DNA of 5,493 bases, from NCBI GenBank assembly GCA_003158495.1, contig PMJT01000199.1, positions 25,503 to 30,995 on the forward strand. Direction: 5' to 3'. A model generated the notes under the pieces. The model saw nothing but the letters and a program-made list of their open reading frames with translations, made no database searches and had not been told where the DNA came from. The DNA comes from Chloroflexota bacterium. Its GTDB lineage: Bacteria; Chloroflexota; Limnocylindria; Limnocylindrales; CSP1-4. Position numbers and translations under genes: made by a program. Below, piece by piece: positions 1 to 5,493 of the stretch (position 1 is the stretch's first letter; every line of letters starts with the position of its first letter).

Positions 1-170
1 ACATAATGGAGTCAGTGGGCGATGAGGAGGGCCGAGGCTCATTCCGTCCGGTTCATCCGGCCCCTCGCCCCCGGACTTCCGGCCCCTCCCCGTGCTGACC
101 GGCAGGAGTTGCAGCACCGCCGATCCGCGGCCTCGGCGGCCCCGGTGGCGCTCACGCCTCGTAGCGCCTG
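1..170. other. Intergenic DNA with no convincing gene
   Basis: No reading frame here has a family motif or a convincing start on either strand. The open frames present are extensions or shadows caused by high GC. Two small structures are visible: a 6 bp inverted repeat GGCGCT (147-152) with AGCGCC (163-168) around a 10-base loop, and an 11-base direct repeat TCCGGCCCCTC at 56-66 and 78-88, on a 22-base period. Any next gene starts beyond the window. No promoter can be assigned with confidence. Confidence 0.55.
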
Positions 171-208
171 GAAATCAATGCCAGCCCGCCCGAAGGCGGA
201 CTGGCATT
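171..208 (-). terminator. Probable intrinsic terminator of the operon
   Basis: The outer stem AATGCCAG (177-184) pairs perfectly with CTGGCATT (201-208), 8 bp. One mismatch (185/200) follows, then a 5 bp inner stem CCGCC (186-190) with GGCGG (195-199). In the transcribed strand the loop is UUCG closed by C-G, the especially stable tetraloop. The 3' side of the stem ends in UU and is followed by GAUUU, a modest U-rich tail. It lies 63 bases beyond the stop of the last ATPase gene. The strength of the stem makes this the best terminator candidate in the window; the interrupted U-tail is the main weakness. Confidence 0.7.
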
Positions 209-239
209 CGAAGGGAACCGTATTCACCTGCCCGAAGGC
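188..239. repeat. Repeated 10-mer GCCCGAAGGC, two copies
   Basis: GCCCGAAGGC occurs at 188-197 and 230-239, 42 bases apart. Each copy is a small inverted repeat (GCC/GGC) that forms a UUCG-capped mini-hairpin in the minus-strand transcript. The first copy is the tip of the probable terminator; the second stands alone between the two larger hairpins. A chance repeat is possible in DNA this GC-rich. Confidence 0.5.
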
Positions 240-243
240 CGTC

Positions 244-261
244 CCGGGACTGAAGTCCCGG
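244..261 (-). other. Short perfect hairpin 10 bases after the last stop codon
   Basis: CCGGGAC (244-250) pairs perfectly with GTCCCGG (255-261) over 7 bp, with a four-base loop (UUCA in the transcript). No T-run follows in the transcribed direction, so it is not a classical intrinsic terminator. It may protect the 3' end or act together with the stronger hairpin further downstream. Confidence 0.5.
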
Positions 262-270
262 CAGTTGACC

Positions 271-1233
271 TCAGGCTACGCGGGCGGTCTTCTCGCTCTC
301 GAGCTCGAAGCAACCAACGAAGTGATTGTCCTCGATCTTCGCCAGCGTCGGATCGTCCTTGGAGTCGGCAGTTCGTCCGGCCAGCGGATACGCCTCGTGG
401 AAGAGGCACCCACCTCGACCGGCTATCGGAGCCGCAAGCTCGGACTCGATCTGGGCCCACTTCTTGTGCAGCTGCGGAACCGAAGAGATCAGCATCCGCG
501 TGTACGGGTGGGTGGGGTTACCGAAGACTTTCTCCGTGGCGCCCATCTCGACGATGACGCCGTGGCGGAGGATCACGGTCTTCTCGCTGATGTAGTTGCC
601 CAGCGAGAGGTCGTGGGTGATGAACAGGATGCCCATGCCGCGACTCTTCAGGTCCGCGAGAAGGTTCAGGACGTCGATGCGCGTAGACGCATCGAGCATG
701 CTGATGATCTCGTCGGCCACGAGCACCTTCAGGTCCAGCAGGAGCGCACGTGCCACCAGCAATCGCTGGAGCTGGCCGCCGCTGAGCTGGTGAGGGTACT
801 TGTTGAGAACCTGGCCGGGATCAAGTGTCACGGCCCGTACGGCTGCCTCGACCTTGTCATCCCACTCGGAGCGAGCCATCTCGGGGAAATACTCGACTCG
901 GATGAGGGAGAAGACGCGGTCCGCCTTGAAGATCGGGTTGTACGAGCTGAACGGGTCCTGGAAAACGCCCTGGACCTGTCGGTAGTACCCCTTGACGTCC
1001 TTGCCTTTGACGGTGGACACGTCCACGCCGTCCAACACGATGGATCCACTACTGATGTCGATCAGCTTGAGGATCATCTTGCCGACGGTTGTCTTGCCGC
1101 TGCCGCTCTCCCCGATCAGGGAAACGACCTCTCCTTCGGCGAGCTCGAAACTCACATCGCGAACTGCGGTGAAATCCTTGCCGCCGAAGGTGCCGATCTT
1201 GTAGTTCTTCGAGATCCGGTTGAGGCTAAGCAT
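271..1233 (-). CDS. ABC transporter ATP-binding protein, OppF/DppF type
   Basis: This is the second cytoplasmic ATPase, expected to form a heterodimer with the OppD-type protein. It has 320 residues, from ATG at 1231-1233 to TGA at 271-273. Motifs: Walker A GESGSGKT (41-48), Q-loop Gln92 (VFQDPFSSYNP, the OppF-type pattern), signature LSGGQ (150-154), Walker B VLVADE with catalytic Glu175, D-loop SMLD (178-181) and switch His207 (ITHD). All catalytic residues are intact, so it should hydrolyse ATP. As in its partner, Ile replaces the usual Pro after the Walker B Glu (DEIISMLD). The C-terminal extension has NPTHPYTR (239-246), but the cysteine region is degenerate. Only Cys276 (GGCLFHEAYPLAG) and Cys308 (VGCFE) remain, and the CPL cysteine is Tyr282. 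It therefore probably cannot hold the four-cysteine Fe-S cluster predicted for its partner. It is the last gene of the operon; a hairpin cluster follows. Confidence 0.96.
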   Translation of the reverse strand: MLSLNRISKNYKIGTFGGKDFTAVRDVSFELAEGEVVSLIGESGSGKTTVGKMILKLIDISSGSIVLDGVDVSTVKGKDVKGYYRQVQGVFQDPFSSYNPIFKADRVFSLIRVEYFPEMARSEWDDKVEAAVRAVTLDPGQVLNKYPHQLSGGQLQRLLVARALLLDLKVLVADEIISMLDASTRIDVLNLLADLKSRGMGILFITHDLSLGNYISEKTVILRHGVIVEMGATEKVFGNPTHPYTRMLISSVPQLHKKWAQIESELAAPIAGRGGCLFHEAYPLAGRTADSKDDPTLAKIEDNHFVGCFELESEKTARVA

Positions 1234-2188
1234 TGGGGCCAGGTACCTTCCAGCAGGCGACCGAGTGGTCGGGTTCGACCTCGACGAAGGGCGGCTCCTC
1301 TGCGCACTTGGCGTACGCCAGAGGGCACCGCGCCCGGAATCGGCATCCGGTGGGCGGTGTCAACAGCGACGGCGGGCTGCCCGGAATACCGGTCAGCTTC
1401 TTGTCGACATAGCGCACGCCCACCTCGGGCAGCGACGCCACGAGCATCTGCGTGTAGGGATGCATCGGGCTCTGGATGATCCTGCTCGTCGCGGCCTTCT
1501 CGGCAAGCTTTCCCGCATACATGATGAGGATCGAGTCCGAGATCTGGTAAAGGATCGAGATGTCGTGCGTGATCACCATCATGCTCTTCACGAAACCGTG
1601 GTCTCGGAAGCTCACGAGTGTCTCCGCGACGGCCCTCTGCGTCGAGACGTCGAGGGCCGACGTGATCTCGTCGGCAATCAGCAGTGACGGGTTTAGCAGG
1701 GTCGAGATGACCATGACCATGCGCTGCTTCATGCCGCCCGAAAGCTCGATCGGGTAGCGCTTCAGGACATCCTGGGTAAGCCCGACGACATCGATGCGAC
1801 GCCCAAGCTCAACCTTTATCTGCTTGTATGGCAGGCCGCGCGATTCGACCAGCTCGCCGATCATGACGCCGATCTTCCGGGTTGGGTTCATCGCGCTCAT
1901 CGCGTACTGCGGCACCACGGACACTTCGCGGAAGCGGAACGGCACCATCGCCTGCTTGTCCCAGATCGGCATTTCGGCGCCGTCCAGCGTGACACTGCCG
2001 CCGACGTACTTCATCCGGCCGTCAAGCCGGATCAAGCTGTTGCCGAGCGTCGACTTGCCGCAACCGGACTCACCGGCCAGGCCCATGATCTCTCCATCGG
2101 CGATGGAGAAAGTGGCGCCGTCGAGGGCCTTGACGTCGCCGGCTAGGGTTCTGTAGTAGACCTTGAGGTCATTAACCTGGAGGCTCAC
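1226..2188 (-). CDS. ABC transporter ATP-binding protein, OppD/DppD type
   Basis: This cytoplasmic ATPase powers import together with the next gene product. It has 320 residues, normal length, with a GTG start. All ATPase motifs are present: Walker A GESGCGKS (39-46), Q-loop Gln94 (VVPQ), signature LSGGM (149-153), Walker B LLIADE with catalytic Glu174, D-loop SALD (177-180) and switch His208 (ITHD). The residue after the Walker B Glu is Ile, where the family usually has Pro (DEITSALD against DEPTSALD). The Opp/Dpp C-terminal extension is complete: MHPYTQ at 242-247, then GCRFRARCPLAYAKC and a final AC. This gives four cysteines (282, 288, 295, 312), which in related DppD/OppD proteins bind a [4Fe-4S] cluster. 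The start lies 3 bases after the upstream permease stop, and the last 8 bases overlap the next ATPase gene. Confidence 0.96.
   Translation of the reverse strand: MSLQVNDLKVYYRTLAGDVKALDGATFSIADGEIMGLAGESGCGKSTLGNSLIRLDGRMKYVGGSVTLDGAEMPIWDKQAMVPFRFREVSVVPQYAMSAMNPTRKIGVMIGELVESRGLPYKQIKVELGRRIDVVGLTQDVLKRYPIELSGGMKQRMVMVISTLLNPSLLIADEITSALDVSTQRAVAETLVSFRDHGFVKSMMVITHDISILYQISDSILIMYAGKLAEKAATSRIIQSPMHPYTQMLVASLPEVGVRYVDKKLTGIPGSPPSLLTPPTGCRFRARCPLAYAKCAEEPPFVEVEPDHSVACWKVPGPNA
1246..1251 (-). promoter_or_regulatory. Possible ribosome binding site for the second ATPase
   Basis: GGAAGG lies inside the end of the upstream ATPase gene, 12 bases before the ATG at 1231-1233. This spacing is longer than ideal. 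Initiation probably also depends on coupling to the upstream gene, whose TAG lies just past this ATG. Confidence 0.35.
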
Positions 2189-2191
2189 GGG

Positions 2192-3148
2192 TTAAAGTTC
2201 CCTGAGTTTGGGGTTGAAGATCTCGTCGAGACCCACGTTCATGACGTAGAGCGCACCGACGGTGGCCATGATCCCGAGGCCCGGCGGAACGAACCACCAC
2301 CAGGTTCCGAGCAGAAGCGCGGCCCAGGACACGGCGTTGAACATCATCAAGCCGAGCGACATGCCGCTGGTCGGGCCAAGCCCAATGAAATCGAGGCTGG
2401 CCGCTATCAGGATGGCATTGCCGAACAGCAGGATGAACGTGAGCATCAGGTAGGAGCTCATGTTCGGCGCGATCTCGAAGACGATGATCTTCAAGCCGCG
2501 CCGCCCGCTGAGCTTGGCGAGGTCGATGAAGTCTCGCGAGCGAAGCGAGAAAGTTTGAGCTCGGATCGCGCGTGCGGCCCACGGCCAGGCCGTTACGCCT
2601 ACGAAGATCGACTCGAAGAAGACCCCACGGGCTTCCGGCCATGACCGCTGCAAATAGGAGCTGATCACGAGCAGGAGTGCCAGTGTCGGGATTACGAGGA
2701 AGACATTCGTGACCATGTTGAGCAACTCATCGACCCAGCCACCCTTGTAGCCGGCGATAAACCCAATACTCATGCCGATCAACGAGGCGATGCCCCCGCC
2801 AAGAAGCCCCACGAAGAACGTGGCCCGGAGGCCGTTGACGAACTGGGCGAAGACGTCTTCACCGAACGTCGTGGTCCCGAACCAGTAGCCCGGGTCCGTT
2901 GACGGAGGAGTGTTGACGCCGAGGGTCTGGGCCAGAGGATCGTTCGAATCGATGATCGGGCCGAAGATCGCCAGCAGGACGAGGAAGCCCAGGACCGCTA
3001 CGGCGAAGATGAACTTCTTGGACCGCAGCGCGAAGTACAGGACTTCGTGCTGGCTCTTCTTGGACGGCGCGGCCACCGCGTCAGTTTGCGTCTCAGGAGC
3101 GGTAACGGTGTTGCCGGCGGAGTCGCTCGGCAGGTTGACGGAGGTCAT
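2192..3148 (-). CDS. ABC transporter permease, OppC/DppC type
   Basis: This is the second half of the membrane channel, pairing with the OppB-type subunit. It has 318 residues, usual for the family, from ATG at 3146-3148 to TAA at 2192-2194. Residues 1-45 form a polar Ser/Thr/Ala-rich cytoplasmic tail. A first membrane segment (about 46-66) is followed by the OppC_N-type motif FGPIIDSNDPLAQ and then the characteristic YWFGTTTFGEDVFAQFVNGLRAT (88-110). Further hydrophobic segments lie near 111-133, 142-163, 179-195, 231-252 and 285-305. The cytoplasmic EAA loop is at about 203-230 (RDFIDLAKLSGRRGLKIIVFEIAPN), and the family motif SLDFIGLG is at 251-258. The short C-terminus ends FNPKLREL. The ATG overlaps the preceding stop, and the next ATPase gene starts 3 bases after the TAA, so this is a core operon member. 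No truncation or missing motif is seen. Confidence 0.95.
   Translation of the reverse strand: MTSVNLPSDSAGNTVTAPETQTDAVAAPSKKSQHEVLYFALRSKKFIFAVAVLGFLVLLAIFGPIIDSNDPLAQTLGVNTPPSTDPGYWFGTTTFGEDVFAQFVNGLRATFFVGLLGGGIASLIGMSIGFIAGYKGGWVDELLNMVTNVFLVIPTLALLLVISSYLQRSWPEARGVFFESIFVGVTAWPWAARAIRAQTFSLRSRDFIDLAKLSGRRGLKIIVFEIAPNMSSYLMLTFILLFGNAILIAASLDFIGLGPTSGMSLGLMMFNAVSWAALLLGTWWWFVPPGLGIMATVGALYVMNVGLDEIFNPKLREL
2198..2203 (-). promoter_or_regulatory. Ribosome binding site deciding the GTG start of the first ATPase
   Basis: AGGGAA lies at the very end of the upstream permease gene, 9 bases before the GTG at 2186-2188. The protein from this GTG begins MSLQVNDLKVYY, the expected N-terminus for an OppD-type ATPase. 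No ATG upstream in frame competes with it. Confidence 0.55.
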
Positions 3149-4149
3149 GCCGTGCCACCTCGCATTGCGACGCGAGTCCGTGGATCGACGATCACGTAGA
3201 CGATGTCAACGATGAAGTTCGCCGCCAGGACTCCAATTATGATGAAGAGGAAGATCCCCTGGAGCAGGAAGTAATCCTCGCTCTTGATGGCATTGAAGAC
3301 GAGCTGTCCGATTCCCGGGTAGGAGAAGACGATCTCGGTAACGAGTGCTCCGGCCACAATCACGCCCAGCTGCAGGGCCAGGCCGGTGATCTGGGGAAGC
3401 ATTGCGTTCCGGAAGGCGTACTTGCGGACCAATCGCTGCGGGGCGCCCAGCGCCTCGAGGTAGCGGCTGTAGTCCGACTCCAGCTCGTAGATGATCATGT
3501 TGCGCATGCCGATCGCCCAACCTCCTAACATGACGAGGAAGAGCGAGAAGAACGGCATGAACCAATGGGCGATCAGGTCGCTGATGAACAGCCACGTGAG
3601 GGCCGGCTCAAGGTTGAAGCCGTAGCCTCCCGAAAGCGGGAACCATCGGAACGTGAAGCCCACGATGTAGGCGAGCATCAGGCCGAGCCACATGTAGGGC
3701 GTAGCGGTCAGGAGGTAGCCGATGGGCAGGATGGAGTTGTCCAACCACTTGCGCCGTGCGGCAACCGCGCCAAAGCTGTTCCCGAGCCAGTAGCTGAGCA
3801 GGATGGCCGGGATGAGCAGGCCCAGGGTGTACGGGACGGCGGCCATGATCGTGTCAGTGACAGCCCGTCCATGACCGAAGATGCTTAGGCCCAAGTCCCC
3901 GTGGAAGAGAGAGGTCCAGAAGCCTAGGTACTGCTCCCACATCGGGCGGTTCAGCCCAAAGAGGTTCGTGTAGTACTGAACCATGGCCGCTGACGCCTCG
4001 GGCGACAGGGTGCTCCCGCCTCCGGTCCGCTGCATCATCCCCGCGATCGGGTCACCCGGCATCAGGCGCGGGATCAGCCAGTCGATCGTTGCTGCAATGA
4101 AGAAGGTGATGGCGTAGGTGAGGAGCTTTCGCCCGAAGTAGCGTCGCAC
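3145..4149 (-). CDS. ABC transporter permease, OppB/DppB type
   Basis: This is one half of the membrane channel. It has 334 residues, within the normal 305-340 range, and starts at GTG behind a good AGGAG. By eye there are six hydrophobic segments, near residues 8-27, 105-127, 143-165, 196-215, 257-277 and 298-322. The OppB N-terminal pattern is present: an RxLMPGDP-type motif at 28-34 (RLMPGDP), then a periplasmic stretch ending FGLNRPMWEQYLGFW. The cytoplasmic EAA loop that docks on an ATPase is at about 222-253 (DYSRYLEALGAPQRLVRKYAFRNAMLP). The family motif SYPGIG is at 276-281, and the protein ends in the typical VDPRTR. The loop between the third and fourth segments (about 166-195) is aromatic and longer than in peptide transporters, as in relatives placed in sugar-uptake operons. 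Its TGA overlaps the ATG of the next permease by 4 bases, which implies translational coupling. Confidence 0.95.
   Translation of the reverse strand: MRRYFGRKLLTYAITFFIAATIDWLIPRLMPGDPIAGMMQRTGGGSTLSPEASAAMVQYYTNLFGLNRPMWEQYLGFWTSLFHGDLGLSIFGHGRAVTDTIMAAVPYTLGLLIPAILLSYWLGNSFGAVAARRKWLDNSILPIGYLLTATPYMWLGLMLAYIVGFTFRWFPLSGGYGFNLEPALTWLFISDLIAHWFMPFFSLFLVMLGGWAIGMRNMIIYELESDYSRYLEALGAPQRLVRKYAFRNAMLPQITGLALQLGVIVAGALVTEIVFSYPGIGQLVFNAIKSEDYFLLQGIFLFIIIGVLAANFIVDIVYVIVDPRTRVAMRGGTA
3155..3161 (-). promoter_or_regulatory. Ribosome binding site for the second permease, inside the end of the first
   Basis: GAGGTGG lies within the last codons of the upstream permease gene and ends 6 bases before the ATG at 3146-3148 (9 bases counting from GAGG). 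With the ATGA stop/start overlap it supports this start and coupled translation that would keep the two permeases near 1:1. Confidence 0.55.
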
Positions 4150-4154
4150 GCGAT

Positions 4155-4159
4155 CTCCT
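4155..4159 (-). promoter_or_regulatory. Ribosome binding site deciding the GTG start of the first permease
   Basis: AGGAG lies 5 bases before the GTG at 4147-4149. No ATG or GTG lies in frame between this GTG and the intercistronic hairpin, so the site supports GTG as the real start. It sits just downstream of the hairpin and T-run, so it should stay accessible in transcripts that read through. Confidence 0.7.
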
Positions 4160-4166
4160 GGTCGGC

Positions 4167-4230
4167 AAAAACCTGCGCTCAGAGAAAGAGCCCCTCCCCC
4201 GGGGTTGCGCGGGGGAGAGGCGCTCTGAGC
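4167..4230 (-). terminator. Large GC-rich intercistronic hairpin with T-run, attenuator or mRNA stabiliser
   Basis: The hairpin starts 6 bases after the binding-protein stop codon. The outer stem pairs 4177-4184 (GCTCAGAG) with 4223-4230 (CTCTGAGC), a perfect 8 bp. After a small internal asymmetry, an inner stem pairs 4190-4200 with 4211-4221 with one mismatch, leaving a loop of about 10 bases. In the transcribed strand the stem is followed, after 5 bases, by five T residues (complement of 4167-4171). The T-run is short and offset, and co-directional transporter genes follow. A partial terminator, or a 3' end that protects the binding-protein mRNA, fits better than a full stop. The structure is seen directly; the role is inferred from the common arrangement in ABC import operons such as malE-malF. 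Confidence 0.6.
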
Positions 4231-4236
4231 CTTAGG

Positions 4237-5493
4237 TTACTTGGCGGGCGGCACGGCCGTGATCTGGGTCAGCATGAGCACGGCGCCCATCTGCCAGTAG
4301 CCGTTCCAGGTGGCCGGAAGGTCGTCCGCGGCCTTGTTGCCAACGGCCGGCCAATTCGTCCACACGGAGTTGTTGACCTGCGACCAGATGCCGTTATACC
4401 AAAGCGGGATAACCGGCATGTCGGTCAGCTGGATCGTCTGGAGCTGCGAGCACAGGGACTTCATGGTCGCAAGATCTTCGACCGGGGTGTTGTCCAGCTT
4501 CTGGACAAGCGCCCAAGCGGCGTCGTTCTTGTAGCCTTCGTAGTTCCGGTTCTCGCCGGCGCCGAACGGAAGGGGTTCGCGGAAGACGTAGTCGTACCAC
4601 GTCCACGGGGTGTTGCCGATCTGAACGTCGTTGTTGATGACCAGGTCGAACTTCGGTGCCGTGGTGGCATCGGCGCGGTTCCGGTCAGCCGTAACGGTGT
4701 TCACGTCAGGATGCTGCGGGTCGATGTTGATCCCTGCGAGCTTGGCGCTGGCAGCGATCGAGCTCTCGGCAGCCATCCAGTCGGACCAGCCATCCGGGAC
4801 CTCGAGCGTGAGCTTGAGGGCGGAGCCGTCCAGGTTCTTCACCATGCCGTCGGAGCCGGCCTTGTAACCAGCGGCCGCGAGCATGGACTTGGCCTTGGCA
4901 GTGCTGAACGAGAAGCCGAGGCTCTTCGTGACAGCAGTGTCGATGTACTTGCTGAAGTTCGGGAGAAGGCCCGTCGGGTCAGAGGCAGAAACGATGTTGC
5001 CGTAGACCTTGTTGACGATGTCCTGAACGTTGATCGAAGTCGCGAGAGCGAGGCGGAACTTCGGATCGCTAAGGGGCTTCTTGGTGACGTTCGGGATGAG
5101 CGTAGCCGTGTTGCCAGGAAGCATGTACGGAGCGCTCGGGTAGTAGGTGGTCACGCCGTAGCCGCCGGCCACGAGGGAGGCGACGCCGGGAAGGAAGTTG
5201 TTCGAGAGGTCGATGCCGCCCTGGAGCACCTGGCCCAGAGCAACGCTGTTGGCGCCGTTGACGAGGTCAACGATGTAGGTCGGCGCAACGCTCAGATTGA
5301 GAGCCGCGGTCGCCCACCAAGCCGGGTTCTTCTGCCAGACCATGCGGTCGTCAGCGTGGGTCTTGTACGTGTACGGGCCCGTGCCAACGCCGTTTTCGTT
5401 GGTGATCTTGAGGATGTTCTCGTCAGCCTTCGTGCTCCAGATGTGCTGGGGAACGATCGGGCTGTTGTAAAGCCACTGCTGCCATTCCTGGTA
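4237..5493 (-). CDS. ABC transporter substrate-binding protein, family 5 (OppA/DppA-like), N-terminus outside window
   Basis: This is the extracellular solute receptor of the importer. The reading frame is open from the window edge to a TAA at 4237-4239. The Met codon at 5341-5343 is internal: the 50 codons upstream of it continue the family pattern (PIVPQHIW, then GTGPY at visible residues 37-41, then a KNPAWW motif). I see 418 residues; family members usually have about 530-600, so the signal peptide and roughly the first 120-180 residues are missing. The family 5 hallmark is at visible residues 140-165 (PLSDPKFRLALATSINVQDI). The C-terminal half is rich in tryptophan and tyrosine (NTPWTWYDYVF, IPLWYNGIW, WTNWP, WNGYWQM). 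That resembles the Opp-family sugar-binding proteins of Thermotoga and actinobacteria rather than peptide-binding OppA, so I infer an oligosaccharide ligand; a peptide ligand is not excluded. The gene is first of the visible operon, 87 bases ahead of the permeases. Family certainty is high, substrate certainty moderate. Confidence 0.95.
   Translation of the reverse strand, partial: YQEWQQWLYNSPIVPQHIWSTKADENILKITNENGVGTGPYTYKTHADDRMVWQKNPAWWATAALNLSVAPTYIVDLVNGANSVALGQVLQGGIDLSNNFLPGVASLVAGGYGVTTYYPSAPYMLPGNTATLIPNVTKKPLSDPKFRLALATSINVQDIVNKVYGNIVSASDPTGLLPNFSKYIDTAVTKSLGFSFSTAKAKSMLAAAGYKAGSDGMVKNLDGSALKLTLEVPDGWSDWMAAESSIAASAKLAGINIDPQHPDVNTVTADRNRADATTAPKFDLVINNDVQIGNTPWTWYDYVFREPLPFGAGENRNYEGYKNDAAWALVQKLDNTPVEDLATMKSLCSQLQTIQLTDMPVIPLWYNGIWSQVNNSVWTNWPAVGNKAADDLPATWNGYWQMGAVLMLTQITAVPPAK

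Noticed and set aside
39..227. Minus-strand open frame of 62 codons after the last ATPase gene
   Set aside because: It reads straight through the strong hairpin at 177-208, has no clear ribosome binding site and shows no recognisable motif. It is best seen as a chance frame in non-coding DNA.
22..1479. Long plus-strand open frame of 485 codons running antisense through both ATPase genes
   Set aside because: It crosses the operon end and both ATPase genes on the opposite strand, shows no family motif and is rich in Arg, Ala, Asp and Val as expected of an antisense frame in GC-rich DNA. The ATPases underneath have every expected motif.
2172..2642. Minus-strand frame of 156 codons overlapping the second permease
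   Set aside because: It is an alternative frame inside a well-supported membrane protein gene. Its product is Arg/His-rich with no membrane segments or domain signature.
4167..4230. Intercistronic hairpin as a full terminator separating two transcription units
   Set aside because: No promoter elements are recognisable in the remaining bases before the permease gene, the T-run is only five long and offset, and the binding protein and permeases belong to one importer. Partial termination or mRNA protection fits better.
5341..5343. Met codon as the start of the binding-protein gene
   Set aside because: The same frame stays open for 50 more codons to the window edge and encodes conserved family 5 sequence (PIVPQHIW, GTGPY). 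A start here would leave out the signal peptide and the first lobe.
1..5493. CRISPR array, tRNA or rRNA gene, insertion sequence, attachment site, or phage or defence gene
   Set aside because: None was seen. There are no regularly spaced repeats, no transposase motif and no tRNA-like fold. About 95% of the window is explained by the five transporter genes.

Overview
The window is one compact five-gene operon, all on the minus strand, encoding a complete ABC importer of the oligopeptide/dipeptide (Opp/Dpp, 'peptide/nickel/oligosaccharide') family. In transcription order (high to low coordinates) it holds: a cluster-5 extracellular substrate-binding protein (4237-5493, its N-terminus lies beyond the window edge), an OppB/DppB-type permease (3145-4149), an OppC/DppC-type permease (2192-3148), an OppD/DppD-type ATPase (1226-2188) and an OppF/DppF-type ATPase (271-1233). 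The last 270 bases hold no convincing gene. They contain a cluster of hairpins that probably ends the transcript.

The DNA is GC-rich with strongly G/C-biased third codon positions. Two of the four visible start codons are GTG, and purine-rich Shine-Dalgarno sequences precede the genes. Together with the flavour of the protein sequences this suggests a high-GC bacterium, most likely an actinobacterium. That is an inference; no taxonomic marker is present.

How the parts work together: the binding protein captures a solute outside the membrane and delivers it to the permease heterodimer. The ATPase heterodimer, docked on the cytoplasmic EAA loops of the permeases, powers import. The binding protein's C-terminal half is rich in aromatic residues (IPLWYNG, WTNWP, WNGYWQM). 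This resembles the Opp-family binding proteins that take up plant-derived oligosaccharides (cellobiose, mannobiose or xylo-oligosaccharides, as in Thermotoga) more than true peptide binders. An oligosaccharide substrate is therefore favoured but not proven.

The four transporter-core genes are tightly packed: a 4-base ATGA overlap, a 3-base gap, then an 8-base overlap. The binding-protein gene is separated from them by 87 bases containing a large GC-rich hairpin followed by a short T-run. This probably lowers readthrough, or protects the upstream mRNA, so that binding protein is made in excess over the membrane complex.

Nothing here looks like a wholly new system. The points worth a second look are the intercistronic hairpin, the 3' hairpin cluster with repeated UUCG-capped stems, the loss of two of the four conserved C-terminal cysteines in only one of the ATPases, and the Pro-to-Ile change after the Walker B glutamate in both ATPases.
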